Shown: positions 52,399 to 63,449 of the stretch, piece by piece
Position numbering within the stretch: the stretch's first letter is position 1
How the letters are laid out: every line of letters begins with the position of its first letter
DNA from: Massilia agri
GTDB taxonomy: Bacteria; Pseudomonadota; Gammaproteobacteria; Burkholderiales; Burkholderiaceae_D
DNA: 64,000 nt
Direction of reading: 5' to 3'
Assembly: GCF_024753255.1 (NCBI RefSeq)
Contig: NZ_JANUHA010000009.1
Span: forward strand, 124,001-188,000
Notes under the pieces: model-generated
Seen by the model: only the letters and a program-made list of their open reading frames with translations
What the model was told of the DNA's origin: nothing
Database searches by the model: none
Program-made: the position numbers and the translations under genes

Positions 52399-53781
52399 TT
52401 AGTGCGCGTTCTCGCGCGTCAGTACAACCTTCACCGTCTTGATGATGATCCACAGGTCCAGCCACAGCGACCAGTTGCGCAGGTAGTCGAGGTCGTGCTG
52501 GATGCGCGCTTCCATCTTGTCGAGCGTCGCCGTCTCGCCCCGCAAGCCGTTGACCTGGGCCCAGCCGGTGATGCCCGGGCGCACCTTGTGGCGCAGCATG
52601 TAGCCCTTGATCAGCTTGCGGTACAGTTCGTTGTGCGCGACGGCGTGCGGGCGCGGGCCGACCAGGCTCATGCGTCCCTGCAGCACGTTGATGAACTGGG
52701 GCAGCTCGTCGAGCGAGGTACGGCGCAGGAAGCCGCCGATCTTCGTTACCCGCTGGTCGTTCTTCTGGGCCTGCACCACGCTCGCGCCATCCTCGGTCAC
52801 CGTCATCGAGCGGAATTTATAGACGTAGATCTCTTCGCCATACAGGCCGTAGCGGCGCTGGCGGAAGATGATGGGGCCGGGCGAACTGAGCTTGACGGCG
52901 ATGGCGATCACCAGCATCAGCGGCGAGATCAGCAGCAGGATGATGCTGCCGATCAGGATGTCGCTGCCGCGCTTGATCACGCTGTTGAAGCCCATGAAGG
53001 GAGTTTCGCTGATGGCGATCACCGGCATGCCGCCCACGGTATCGAAGCGCGCCTGCATCAGATCGAAGACGTAGACGTCGGGGAGGAAATAGACCGAGGC
53101 CGTGGTGTCCTTCAGCTCGTCGATCAGCTTGCGGATGCGCGGCTGGGCCGAGATCGGCTGGCTGATGAAGATCATCTTGATATTGTGCTGGCGCACGTAC
53201 TGGCAGACGTCGGCCATCCCGCCCAGCACCGGGTGCTTCATGTTCGCGGGCCGGCGCTCGTCGTTGCGGTCTTCGAAGAAGCCTTCCACCTCCATGAAGA
53301 GGTTGGGATGGCGCTCGCACACGCCGGCGAACTTGATGCCGACATCGTTGCAGCCGACCACCACGATCGAGCGCACCTCGCGCGAACGGTCGCGGCTGCC
53401 TGTCGCCTTGCGCACCGCCAGGTGGCTGGCCAGGATGGTGAGCGGGGTGGCGATGAACCAGGCCAGCAGCACCCGCTCGTCATAAAAGTATTTCAGGCCG
53501 CTGGCCGAACCCAGGAAATAGAGCACGGCCATGGTCAGGCACCAGCCGAACACCGTGTCGCGCGCATAGGCCAGCATGCGGCCGCTGCGCCAGGTGCGGT
53601 AGGGGTCGACGTGCTGGTAGATGGCCGAGGAGATGAAGAATGCCAGGATCATCAGCACCAGCGAGTAGCCCGAGAAGGGCTCGCCGTAGTACAGCGTGGC
53701 CAGGTACAGGGTCCCCATGATGATCAGGGGGTCGAGCACGCGCTGGAAGAAGGAGATGATCGGGATATCGTTGACCGTCAT
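52399..53781 (-). CDS. Undecaprenyl-phosphate sugar phosphotransferase (EpsB/WcaJ type)
   Basis: A 460-residue polyprenyl-phosphate hexose-1-phosphate transferase that starts the repeat unit. The N-terminal part has about four helices and a CoA-binding-like domain (SIVVVGCNDVGIKFAG). After a fifth helix (ILIGSIILLLISPLMLVIAI), the catalytic domain carries GPIIFRQRRYGLYGEEIYVYKFRSM, RRTSLDELPQFINVLQGRMSLVGPRPHAVAHN and VRPGITGWAQVNGLRG split over 310-420. The family usually transfers glucose-1-phosphate. Confidence 0.94.
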   Translation of the reverse strand: MTVNDIPIISFFQRVLDPLIIMGTLYLATLYYGEPFSGYSLVLMILAFFISSAIYQHVDPYRTWRSGRMLAYARDTVFGWCLTMAVLYFLGSASGLKYFYDERVLLAWFIATPLTILASHLAVRKATGSRDRSREVRSIVVVGCNDVGIKFAGVCERHPNLFMEVEGFFEDRNDERRPANMKHPVLGGMADVCQYVRQHNIKMIFISQPISAQPRIRKLIDELKDTTASVYFLPDVYVFDLMQARFDTVGGMPVIAISETPFMGFNSVIKRGSDILIGSIILLLISPLMLVIAIAVKLSSPGPIIFRQRRYGLYGEEIYVYKFRSMTVTEDGASVVQAQKNDQRVTKIGGFLRRTSLDELPQFINVLQGRMSLVGPRPHAVAHNELYRKLIKGYMLRHKVRPGITGWAQVNGLRGETATLDKMEARIQHDLDYLRNWSLWLDLWIIIKTVKVVLTRENAH

Positions 53782-53807
53782 GTGGACCTTCGTGATTGCT
53801 GCGGTGC

Positions 53808-55040
53808 TCAGAACAGCACGTTCGCGTTCACCATGACGGTGTTGGCGTCGAATTTACCCAGGCCCAGGTTCTGCGATCCGCTCCGGGACTGGTGCTGCCA
53901 GCCGGCCGAGACCGCGATCTTGCGCTTGGCCTGCCAGGTGGCGCGCAGGCTGGCGGTGCGCAGGGAGTCGCTCAGCTCTCCCCTGCCGCTGAAGGCTTCG
54001 CGCGGGTTGTAGGCGCGCTGCTCGTAGGCGGCATTGCCCTCGACCTTGACCTTGCCGGTGGCCTGCCAGGTGGCGCCTACGCTGGCGCCGCGGTTCAGCG
54101 TATAGCTGACGATGGTGCTCTCGATCGGGGCGAATTCGCGCCAGAGCGAGGCGTTGTAGCTGATCTTGCCTTTCGGCGTGTAGGTGGCGTTCAGGCGGCC
54201 GTTGAAGCCGCTGGTCTTGCCTTCCCCGAAGGACAGCTGTTCGCGCCGCACATAGCCGGCCAGGGCCTGCAGGGTCGTCGAGCCGCTCGCATACCAGTTG
54301 ACGCGGACCTTGAGCTCGTCCTGGGTGAAGTCGTCGACCAGCACGCCGGTGGCGGCGGGACGGCGGAAGGGATAGACACCCTTGACCCGGCGCGCCACCA
54401 GGCCGACGGAGCTGCCGGAGCGAGGCGTGTAGAGCAGCTCGGCCTCGCTCGCCCGCTCGGTACGGTTGTTCCAGCGCTGGCGCAGCAGTTCGTACTCGTA
54501 GCGGTCGCGCGTGAAGCCGGTGCGGATCTTCCAGCTCGGATGCATCTTGTAGCCGGCGTCGATCCACTGGCGGCGCTGCTCGCGCACATTGCGCTCGTCG
54601 CTGAAGAAGTCGGTGTAGGGGGCCAGGGTACGGTTGTAGAGCGCCCCCACCTGCCCTTCGAACTTGTTGCCGACTTCCCAGAACCAGGTGCCCTGCAGGT
54701 CACGGCCGTCGTAGTCGAGCTGCTGGAAGTGGTCGAAGTTCACCTTGGAGGCCTTGGCGACCACGGCCACGCGCTGGCGGCTGATGCGCTTGTTGTAGAC
54801 GACACCGGCCTCAGCCTGGCGCCAGCGGTCGCTCTTCTTGCCGCCGAAGGCGGGCCGGTTGTCCGGCACGCGCAGCAGGTTGTCGTCGTAGCCCCAGCCG
54901 ATGCCGCCGTAGAGGCGCAGGCCTTCTTCGGGTTCGGCGGCGCTGGCCGCGCCGGGCAGGAGGAACAATGCGCCGACCAGTGCCGGCAGCAGGGCCAGCG
55001 GGACGCGGGTATGTGGGCGTGAATGCATCATGTTTTTCAT
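53808..55040 (-). CDS. epsL: EpsL-type outer-membrane beta-barrel protein
   Basis: A 410-residue outer-membrane protein. After a signal peptide (about 5-35, ending GAASAA), the mature protein begins LRLYGGIGWGYDDNLLRVPD and consists of alternating beta strands to a C-terminal Phe (VMVNANVLF), as in barrels inserted by BamA. It matches the EpsL family of XrtB loci (TIGR03014) and is the probable export pore next to EpsE. The start at 55040 is chosen among three close ATG codons. It is the last but two of the locus at its upstream end. Confidence 0.88.
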   Translation of the reverse strand: MKNMMHSRPHTRVPLALLPALVGALFLLPGAASAAEPEEGLRLYGGIGWGYDDNLLRVPDNRPAFGGKKSDRWRQAEAGVVYNKRISRQRVAVVAKASKVNFDHFQQLDYDGRDLQGTWFWEVGNKFEGQVGALYNRTLAPYTDFFSDERNVREQRRQWIDAGYKMHPSWKIRTGFTRDRYEYELLRQRWNNRTERASEAELLYTPRSGSSVGLVARRVKGVYPFRRPAATGVLVDDFTQDELKVRVNWYASGSTTLQALAGYVRREQLSFGEGKTSGFNGRLNATYTPKGKISYNASLWREFAPIESTIVSYTLNRGASVGATWQATGKVKVEGNAAYEQRAYNPREAFSGRGELSDSLRTASLRATWQAKRKIAVSAGWQHQSRSGSQNLGLGKFDANTVMVNANVLF

Positions 55041-55063
55041 CTTCTTCGATGTCGCTGAGGGGA

Positions 55064-55789
55064 TCACCAGAACTGCCAGCTGCCGGTCGCGACGACCCAG
55101 GCGCCAAGCATGCCGTTGGTGACAGCGTGGGCGAGCACGGCCGACCACAAGTTGCGGTGGCGCATATAAACGAGTGCATAGGCGACACCGGCAACGATGC
55201 CGGCCAGCCACAGGTTGTGCTCGAAACCGAACAGGACACTGGAAATCAGGAAACCCTTGATGCCGACCCGGGCAGGTTCGAGGGCCTCGAAGTCGGCTGC
55301 ATCGGCCCAGCGCATCACGAAGGAGCGCCAGAACAGCTCTTCCATGACGGGCACGACCAGCGCGGCCCCGAGGATGCGGATGACGACCAGCGGCCAGTTC
55401 ATGGCGCCGTCGCTGGTGGGGTCATAGCCGGGACTGGATCCGACCGTCATCCAGGGCGCGTCGAGATTGATCCAGAGCACCAGTACGAGGACGCCGACGG
55501 CAACTGCGGTGAACAATTGCGCGGGCTTGGGAAGGGGGACGTGGAGTTCGTGGTAGCGGCGCCAGAACACGGCCAGCAGCACGGCCACGATGCCCACCTG
55601 CACCGGATAGAGCCAGCGCAGCTCGGCGCGGGCGAAGCCGGCCCGCTCGAGCAGGTCGCCGAGGACGATGAAGAAGATGTAGGCGGCGAAAGGCAGTATC
55701 CGCGCCCAGGCGGCGCGGCTGAACAAAGGTGCGTCGACCGATAACGCAGGGCTTGCTGGAGCGGTACGGGATTCGTTGTGCTCGGTCAT
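55064..55789 (-). CDS. CPBP-type intramembrane protease of the exosortase locus
   Basis: A 241-residue membrane protein with about seven helices. The CPBP/CAAX-protease motifs are present: PVMEELFWRSFVMRW (Glu-Glu-x3-Arg), VLFGFEHNLWLAGIVAG and VLAHAVTNGMLG (His-x3-Asn). It matches the CAAX prenyl protease-related family that travels with PEP-CTERM exopolysaccharide loci (TIGR03008). The substrate is unknown. It is the first gene of the locus in the direction of transcription, 49 bases after uup. Confidence 0.88.
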   Translation of the reverse strand: MTEHNESRTAPASPALSVDAPLFSRAAWARILPFAAYIFFIVLGDLLERAGFARAELRWLYPVQVGIVAVLLAVFWRRYHELHVPLPKPAQLFTAVAVGVLVLVLWINLDAPWMTVGSSPGYDPTSDGAMNWPLVVIRILGAALVVPVMEELFWRSFVMRWADAADFEALEPARVGIKGFLISSVLFGFEHNLWLAGIVAGVAYALVYMRHRNLWSAVLAHAVTNGMLGAWVVATGSWQFW

Positions 55790-55838
55790 GTCCTCTGGTC
55801 GCAGGCGCCTGGCCTGCCGCTTATTGATTTACATTTCG

Positions 55839-57770
55839 CTACTCGCCCCTGGCGCGGGCTTCGATGCGCTCCCAGCGATCCAGGGCGTCGAGCAGCAGGT
55901 CATCGATCTCGGCGTGACGCTCGCTCAGGCGCCGCGCATCGCCGGGATTCTGCTTGTAGAAGTCCGCCGAGTTCAGCTGGGCTGTGATGGCGGACTGCTC
56001 ATCCTCGAGAGTGGCGATCAGCTGGGGAAGTTCCTCCAGCTCTCGCTGCTCCTTGTAGCTCAACTTTACCTTTTTGCCAGACGTACTCTGTGCGGTAGAT
56101 GACATTTCGCTGTTTTTGGCCGGGGCCGGGGTGGCCGCCGCAACTGCCGGCGCCTTCGGCGCAGGGGCGCGCTCGGTGGCTTTCACCCTCTCCCAGTCGC
56201 TGTATCCACCGACGTATTCACGCCACAGACCGTTGCCTTCAGACACGATCACCTGTGTCACGACGTTGTCGAGGAAGGTGCGGTCGTGGCTGACGAGGAA
56301 GACGGTGCCCGTGTATTCCTCGAGCAATTCTTCCAGCAATTCCAGGGTCTCGATGTCGAGGTCGTTGGTCGGTTCGTCCAGCACCAGGCAGTTGGCCGGC
56401 TTGGCGAACAGGCGCGCCAACAGCAGGCGGTTGCGCTCGCCACCGGAGAGCGACTTCACCGGTGAACGCGCACGTTCCGGCGCGAACAGGAAGTCGTTGA
56501 GGTAGGTCATCACATGCTTCTTCTGGCCATTGATCTCGACCCAGTCGCTGCCCGGAGAGATCGTGTCGGCCAGGCTCGCCTCTTCGTTGAGCTGGGCGCG
56601 CATCTGGTCGAAATAGGCCACGTTCAGCTTGGTGCCGAGCTTGACGCTGCCGCTGTCGGCGGTCTCGTCGCCCAGGATGATCTTGAGCAAGGTCGTCTTG
56701 CCGGCGCCGTTGGGGCCGATCAGGCCCACCTTGTCGCCGCGCAAAATGGTGCCGGTGAAGTTGCTCACGATGACCTTCTCACCGTAGGCCTTCGAGATGT
56801 TTTCCATATCGGCCACGATCTTGCCCGAACGCTCGCCAGACGCGACCTCGAGCCTGACCGTGCCCTGCTGCTCGCGGCGGGCGGCGCGCTGCAGGCGCAG
56901 CGCTTCCAGGCGACGCACGCGGCCTTCGTCGCGGGTCCGGCGCGCCTGCACACCCTTGCGGATCCACACTTCTTCCTGGGCCAGGAATTTGTCGAACTTG
57001 GCGTTCTCGACTTCCTCGTTGGCGAGCAGCTCGCGCTTGCGCTCCTGGTAGGTCGAGAAATTGCCCGGGAAGGAAAGCAGGCGGCCGCGATCGAGTTCGA
57101 TGATGCGGGTGGCGACGTTGTCGAGGAAGCTGCGATCGTGGGTGATGAAGAGCACCGAGCCGCGGTATTCGCGCAGCAGGCCTTCCAGCCACTTGATCGA
57201 GGTAAAGTCCAGGTGGTTGGTCGGTTCGTCCAGCAGCAGCACGTCGGGGCCGGACACCAGGGCCACGGCCAGCGCCACGCGCTTTTGCATCCCGCCCGAC
57301 AGGGTGCCCATCTTCGCCTCCCGGTTCAGCCCGAGGCGGTCGAGGGTCGTGTCGACCTTGTGCGCCAGGTTCCAGCCGTCGAGCGCGTCGAGCTTGAGCT
57401 GCAGCTCGTGCATGCGCTCCATCAGGGCCTCGTCGTTGTCGCCGCCGAACTGGCCGGTAATGGCTTCGTACTCGGCCAGCATGGCCTGCTGGTCGCCCAT
57501 GCCCGCGGCCACCGCGTCGAACACGGTCGCCTCCGGATCGAAGACCGGCTCCTGCTCGACATAGGCGATCTTGATGCCCTGCTGCATCACCAGCAGGCCG
57601 TCGTCGAGTTTCGAACGGCCCGAAATGATCTTCAGCAGCGAGGACTTGCCGGTGCCGTTGCGGCCGATCAGGCCGACACGTTCGCCGGTCTCGAGGGAAA
57701 AGTCAGCGTGGTCGAGCAGCGCGACGTGGCCGAAGGCCAGCTGCGCGGAAGTAAGGGAGATGACAGCCAT
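55839..57770 (-). CDS. uup: ABC-F protein Uup
   Basis: A 643-residue ABC-F ATPase with two nucleotide-binding domains and no membrane part. Walker A motifs are GLIGRNGTGKSSLLK and GLIGPNGAGKTTLLK; signatures are LSGGMQKRVALA and LSGGERNRLLLARL; the interdomain linker holds the Lys/Arg-rich RKGVQARRTRDEGRVRRLEA. The C-terminal coiled-coil domain (about 560-643; KLSYKEQRELEELPQLIATL) separates Uup from EttA. Uup acts in ribosome-related or DNA-repair functions. Confidence 0.95.
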   Translation of the reverse strand: MAVISLTSAQLAFGHVALLDHADFSLETGERVGLIGRNGTGKSSLLKIISGRSKLDDGLLVMQQGIKIAYVEQEPVFDPEATVFDAVAAGMGDQQAMLAEYEAITGQFGGDNDEALMERMHELQLKLDALDGWNLAHKVDTTLDRLGLNREAKMGTLSGGMQKRVALAVALVSGPDVLLLDEPTNHLDFTSIKWLEGLLREYRGSVLFITHDRSFLDNVATRIIELDRGRLLSFPGNFSTYQERKRELLANEEVENAKFDKFLAQEEVWIRKGVQARRTRDEGRVRRLEALRLQRAARREQQGTVRLEVASGERSGKIVADMENISKAYGEKVIVSNFTGTILRGDKVGLIGPNGAGKTTLLKIILGDETADSGSVKLGTKLNVAYFDQMRAQLNEEASLADTISPGSDWVEINGQKKHVMTYLNDFLFAPERARSPVKSLSGGERNRLLLARLFAKPANCLVLDEPTNDLDIETLELLEELLEEYTGTVFLVSHDRTFLDNVVTQVIVSEGNGLWREYVGGYSDWERVKATERAPAPKAPAVAAATPAPAKNSEMSSTAQSTSGKKVKLSYKEQRELEELPQLIATLEDEQSAITAQLNSADFYKQNPGDARRLSERHAEIDDLLLDALDRWERIEARARGE

Positions 57771-57843
57771 GATCCGTGAACCTTGCGGCGCCAGGGCGCC
57801 GGTGAGAAATTAAGAGAAGCGTGCATTGTACCGGCTGGCCGTT

Positions 57844-57984
57844 GTAGGGTGGACGGGGGAATTTAGTCCAGTGGACTAAATTCCCGTCCGCGCGTTCAAC
57901 TCGCTGATGAACTGACGCGCCGCGACAAATCACCGTGTGGTTGAACGCGCGGACGGCGAAGCCGGCTAGGCGCCCCCGTCCACC

Positions 57985-57988
<4 letters not shown>
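57844..57988. repeat. Palindromic intergenic repeat, copy 2
   Basis: Bounded by GTAGGGTGG (57844-57852) and CCACCCTAC (57980-57988). It contains a 29-base palindrome centred at 57871 (GGGAATTTAGTCCA with its inverse) and 15-base arms GTCCGCGCGTTCAAC (57886-57900) and GTTGAACGCGCGGAC (57940-57954). It shares the ends and the CCGCGCGTTC/TTGAACGCG core with copy 1. The stop codon of the histidine kinase gene (57985-57987) lies inside its terminal repeat. Confidence 0.85.
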
Positions 57989-60243
<2,255 letters not shown>

Positions 60244-60325
60244 GGAAACGGACGCTGGTGCGCCGGAGAGCGAATCCGGCAGTATAGCCGAGCCTCAGGC
60301 AAACACCGGGACGGGAGACGGGAAG

Positions 60326-60400
60326 TGGTGTCGCCAGCAGGAATCGAACCTGCATCTAAGTCTTAGGAGGACCTTGTACTATCCATTGTACTATGGCGAC
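60326..60400 (-). tRNA. tRNA-Arg (anticodon CCT)
   Basis: The 75-base minus-strand sequence folds as a tRNA: acceptor GTCGCCA pairs with TGGCGAC, the D arm is GTAC-loop-GTAC, the anticodon loop CTCCTAA holds anticodon CCT (complement at 60365-60367), and the T arm is GCAGGTTCGATTCCTGC. The CCA end is encoded (60326-60328). It reads the AGG codon. Confidence 0.97.
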
Positions 60401-60455
60401 GTGCGCGTATGCGACACTTCTGGACAGGCGCGTCGGCGCATGTCGGCAGCCCCAT

Positions 60456-60461
60456 ATTGTA
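60456..60461 (-). promoter_or_regulatory. Candidate -10 box of tRNA-Arg
   Basis: TACAAT on the minus strand, about 56 bases before the mature 5' end of the tRNA. The -35 is weak (TTCTGA at 17 bases). The rest of the 104-base gap to the MarR gene shows nothing else clear. Confidence 0.4.
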
Positions 60462-60504
60462 CCAGCCGTCTTGCCAAATCAGAACAGTGACGCGTGTATT
60501 CGCG

Positions 60505-61029
60505 TCAACGCCCGTCGTCGATACGCAGGCGCCCCTTCATGGACGTCAGTATGCCGATCAGCGCCGACTTGTCCTCGGCCGGGATATCGGCCAGTATTTC
60601 GTCGATCCAGCGCTCGTGCACGGCCGCCATGTCGGCGAAGGCCGTGCGGCCCGCCGGGGTCAGGCGCACCGCCCAGGCGCGCCGGTCGCTGGGATCGGGC
60701 ACCCGCTGCACCAGCTTCTCGCGCTCGAGCTGGTCGGTGATGCCGGTGACGTTGCCGCCGGTGACCATCATGCGTTTCGACAGCTCGCCCATGCGCATGC
60801 CTTCCGGGTGGCGCTCGAGCTGGGCCATCAGGTCGAAGCGCGGCAGGGTGATGCCGAAGGTTGCGCGCAGGCGGGTGCGGATCTCGTTCTCGATGCGCAC
60901 GGTGCACGAGAGCATGCGCAACCACAGCTTGAGCGACTGGTGGTGTTCCAGCGTCAGGCGGCTGGCCAGGTCCAGCCCGGGCGCTTCCAAAGGCTCTTTC
61001 GCTTCGTCCTGCCCTTCCGCATCCTTCAT
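60505..61029 (-). CDS. MarR-family transcriptional regulator
   Basis: A 174-residue winged-helix regulator. The DNA-binding part (about 65-130) has LPRFDLMAQLERHPEGMRMG, LSKRMMVTGGNVTGITDQLE and the wing VQRVPDPSDRRAWAVRLTPAG with the conserved Asp-x-Arg. MarR proteins bind small aromatic compounds or CoA esters. It is translated after the aryl-CoA ligase gene with seven bases between, so it probably controls that ligase. Confidence 0.93.
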   Translation of the reverse strand: MKDAEGQDEAKEPLEAPGLDLASRLTLEHHQSLKLWLRMLSCTVRIENEIRTRLRATFGITLPRFDLMAQLERHPEGMRMGELSKRMMVTGGNVTGITDQLEREKLVQRVPDPSDRRAWAVRLTPAGRTAFADMAAVHERWIDEILADIPAEDKSALIGILTSMKGRLRIDDGR

Positions 61030-61036
61030 ATGATCC

Positions 61037-62677
61037 TCAGCCCTCGTTCATGCGCAATTTAAACCGTTGCAGTTTACCGGTTTCGGTGCGCGGGAGCTGT
61101 TCGCGAAAGCGCACCACGCGCGGGTATTTATACGGCGCGATCCGGGCCTTGACGAATTCCTGCAGCGCCAGCGCGGTATCGCTTGAAGCCGCATGGCCGG
61201 GCTTGAGCACGACATGGGCCTCGACCACCTGGCCGCGTTCCGGATCCGCCCGCCCCACCACCCCGCATTCGGCCACGGCAGGATGGTGCAGCAGGGCTTC
61301 CTCGACCTCGGCGCCTGCGATGTTGTAGCCGGCCGAGATGATCATGTCGTCCAGCCGCGAGCGGTAGTGGAAATAGCCGTCCTCGTCCATCTCGTAGGCG
61401 TCGCCGGTGATGTTCCAGCCGTTGACGACGTAGTCGCGCTGGCGCGGATCGTCCAGGTAGCGGCAGCCGGTCGGCCCCTTCACCGCCAGGCGCCCGATCA
61501 CGCCCGGCCCGGCCGGCAGGCCGTGGGCGTCGAGGATGCAGGCGACATAGCCCGGCACCGGCTTGCCGGTGGCGCCGGGCCGCACGTCCGCGCCGGCGGC
61601 GGAGATGAAGATGTGCAGCATCTCGGTGGCGCCGATCCCGTCGATCATCTCCAGGCCGCTCGCCTCCTTCCACGCCGCACGCGTGGCCACCGGCAGGGCC
61701 TCGCCCGCCGACACCGACCGCGTGAGGCTGGACAGGTCGAAGCGATCGGCCAGCTGGGCCATCTGCCGGTAGAAGGTGGGCGCGGTGAAGCAGACCGTGG
61801 CGCGCTGCTCCTCGATCGCTTTGAGAAGGGTTTCGGGCGTCAGCTTTTCGATGAGGACCGCGCTCGCTCCCACGCGCAGCGGGAACAGGAGCAGCCCGCC
61901 CAGGCCGAAGGTGAAGGCCAGCGGCGGCGTGCCGATGAAGACGTCGTCGATGCGCGAACGCAGGGTGTGGCGCGGGAAGCAGTCGCAGATCGCCAGCAGG
62001 TCGCGGTGGAAGTGCATGGTACCCTTCGGCACGCCGGTGGTGCCGGAGGTGAAGCTGATCAGGCAGACGTCGTCGGCCGCGGTGTCGGGCGCGGCGAAAG
62101 GCGCATCGTGGGCCGCCATGCGCGCTTCCAGCCCAGCGGGCGAATCGGGGTCGTCGAAGAGCAGGAGCGGCAGCCCGGGACGCGCCATCGCATCGACTTC
62201 GGCGCGCAGCGAGGCCGCCGACAAGACCGCGTCGACCCTGGCGCGCTCGGCGATGGTGTCCAGCTCGCGCGCGCGCAGCAGCGGCATGGTCGGCACCGCG
62301 ATGCAGCCGGCCTTGATGACGGCCAGGATGCAGGCCGCCATCATCGGGCAGTTGGCGCCGCGCAGCAGCACCCGGTTGCCGGTGGCGAGCCTGAGGTCGT
62401 GGCGCAGCACGTGGGCGATGCGGTCGACCCGGGCGGAGAGCTCGGCATAGCTGAGGCGCTCGCGCGCCCCGATCAGTGCGGTGCGGCCGTTCCAGCCGCG
62501 GACAAGGGCCACCTGGAACAGCTCGGCCACCGCGTTCAGGCGCTGCGGGTACTGCAGCTCGGGAGAATCGAAGCGCAGTTCCGGCCATTCCTCGACGGGC
62601 GGCAGCATCGCGCGTGCGAAGCCGTCGGCATAGCCGGAAGGCGCGAGCGGGAGGTCGTTGACGGCGGCGTCGGTCAT
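61037..62677 (-). CDS. Benzoate/2-aminobenzoate-CoA ligase family protein
   Basis: A 546-residue AMP-forming acyl-CoA ligase. Motifs are ISFTSGTTGVPKGTMHFH (ATP binding), IDGIGATEMLHIFIS, NITGDAYEMDEDGYFHY, RSRLDDMIISAGYNIAG and PRTETGKLQRFKLR with the C-terminal catalytic Lys. The N-terminus (LPPVEEWPELRFDSPELQYP) resembles benzoate- and 2-aminobenzoate-CoA ligases. No dedicated ring-cleavage or reductase genes are nearby, so the substrate is uncertain. It pairs with the MarR gene. Confidence 0.85.
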   Translation of the reverse strand: MTDAAVNDLPLAPSGYADGFARAMLPPVEEWPELRFDSPELQYPQRLNAVAELFQVALVRGWNGRTALIGARERLSYAELSARVDRIAHVLRHDLRLATGNRVLLRGANCPMMAACILAVIKAGCIAVPTMPLLRARELDTIAERARVDAVLSAASLRAEVDAMARPGLPLLLFDDPDSPAGLEARMAAHDAPFAAPDTAADDVCLISFTSGTTGVPKGTMHFHRDLLAICDCFPRHTLRSRIDDVFIGTPPLAFTFGLGGLLLFPLRVGASAVLIEKLTPETLLKAIEEQRATVCFTAPTFYRQMAQLADRFDLSSLTRSVSAGEALPVATRAAWKEASGLEMIDGIGATEMLHIFISAAGADVRPGATGKPVPGYVACILDAHGLPAGPGVIGRLAVKGPTGCRYLDDPRQRDYVVNGWNITGDAYEMDEDGYFHYRSRLDDMIISAGYNIAGAEVEEALLHHPAVAECGVVGRADPERGQVVEAHVVLKPGHAASSDTALALQEFVKARIAPYKYPRVVRFREQLPRTETGKLQRFKLRMNEG

Positions 62678-62739
62678 ATCGGGGTCCCTGTTGAGGTTAA
62701 GACAACGGCCGCAGATACTTTAAATCTAAAGCAACTCAG

Positions 62740-63390
62740 TCAGCAAGCAGAATCGGCGCCGGCCTTGCGCGCGAGCGCATCCTGGCGGTCCACCGCAGCC
62801 AGGGCCTGCGCGATGGCGTCGGGGTCGCCGGCTGTGCGCAGGCGCGCCGCGGCATCGAGCAGGCCCAGGGTGGCGCAACCTTCCGCCAGGCGCGTCGCAC
62901 CCGGCCCGCCGCCCTGTTGCGCCTCTTCGAGCTGGCGCCGCAGGCCGGCCAGGTAGACCAGCAGGCGCTCGAGCGTGATGCCCAGGCGCCCGGCCACCGC
63001 CTGCGGGTCTTCGCCGGGCTCGCCGGCCGGCAGCAGCCTGCCAAGCTCGGCGCGCACCGCATCGATGCGGAAGGGCTTGGCGATATAGCCGTCGGCGCCG
63101 AGGCGCCCGGCCTGTTCCAGGGTCTCGGCATCCGAGGCGGCCGAGACCAGCACGAAGGGAATGGACGCCGTGGCGGCGTCGGCGCGCAGCCGCGCCAGCA
63201 GGCCCAGGCCGTCGAGGTGGGGCATGCGCAGGTCGCAGAACACGACCCCGGGCCGCAGTCCCCCGGCCAGCAGGCGCCAGGCGTGCTCGCCGTCTTCCGC
63301 CTCCAGGATTTCCGCGCGCACGCAGCCGTCAACCTGATGCATCAGCATCATGCGCGAGACCACGTCGTCGTCCACCACCAGGACCTTCAT
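62740..63390 (-). CDS. Response regulator with helical C-terminal region
   Basis: A 216-residue protein. The receiver domain (1-120) has the acidic pocket Asp7-Asp9 (VLVVDDDVVSR), phospho-acceptor Asp53 (VFCDLRMPHLDG), switch Ser (VLVSAASD) and Lys (YIAKPF). Residues about 125-216 are helical with no recognised DNA-binding domain (LERLLVYLAGLRRQLEEAQ). It lies 59 bases after the sensor-type gene at the window end and probably forms a phosphorelay with it. Confidence 0.88.
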   Translation of the reverse strand: MKVLVVDDDVVSRMMLMHQVDGCVRAEILEAEDGEHAWRLLAGGLRPGVVFCDLRMPHLDGLGLLARLRADAATASIPFVLVSAASDAETLEQAGRLGADGYIAKPFRIDAVRAELGRLLPAGEPGEDPQAVAGRLGITLERLLVYLAGLRRQLEEAQQGGGPGATRLAEGCATLGLLDAAARLRTAGDPDAIAQALAAVDRQDALARKAGADSAC

Positions 63391-63449
63391 GCCGCCACCA
63401 TCGTATCGATCATGACGGCATTATAGTGGGCCGGCAGCCGGCCCGGCGC

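Noticed and set aside
60326..60400. tRNA-Arg as the attachment site of an integrated element
   Set aside because: No repeat of the tRNA 3' end, integrase or mobile gene is seen on either side within the window.
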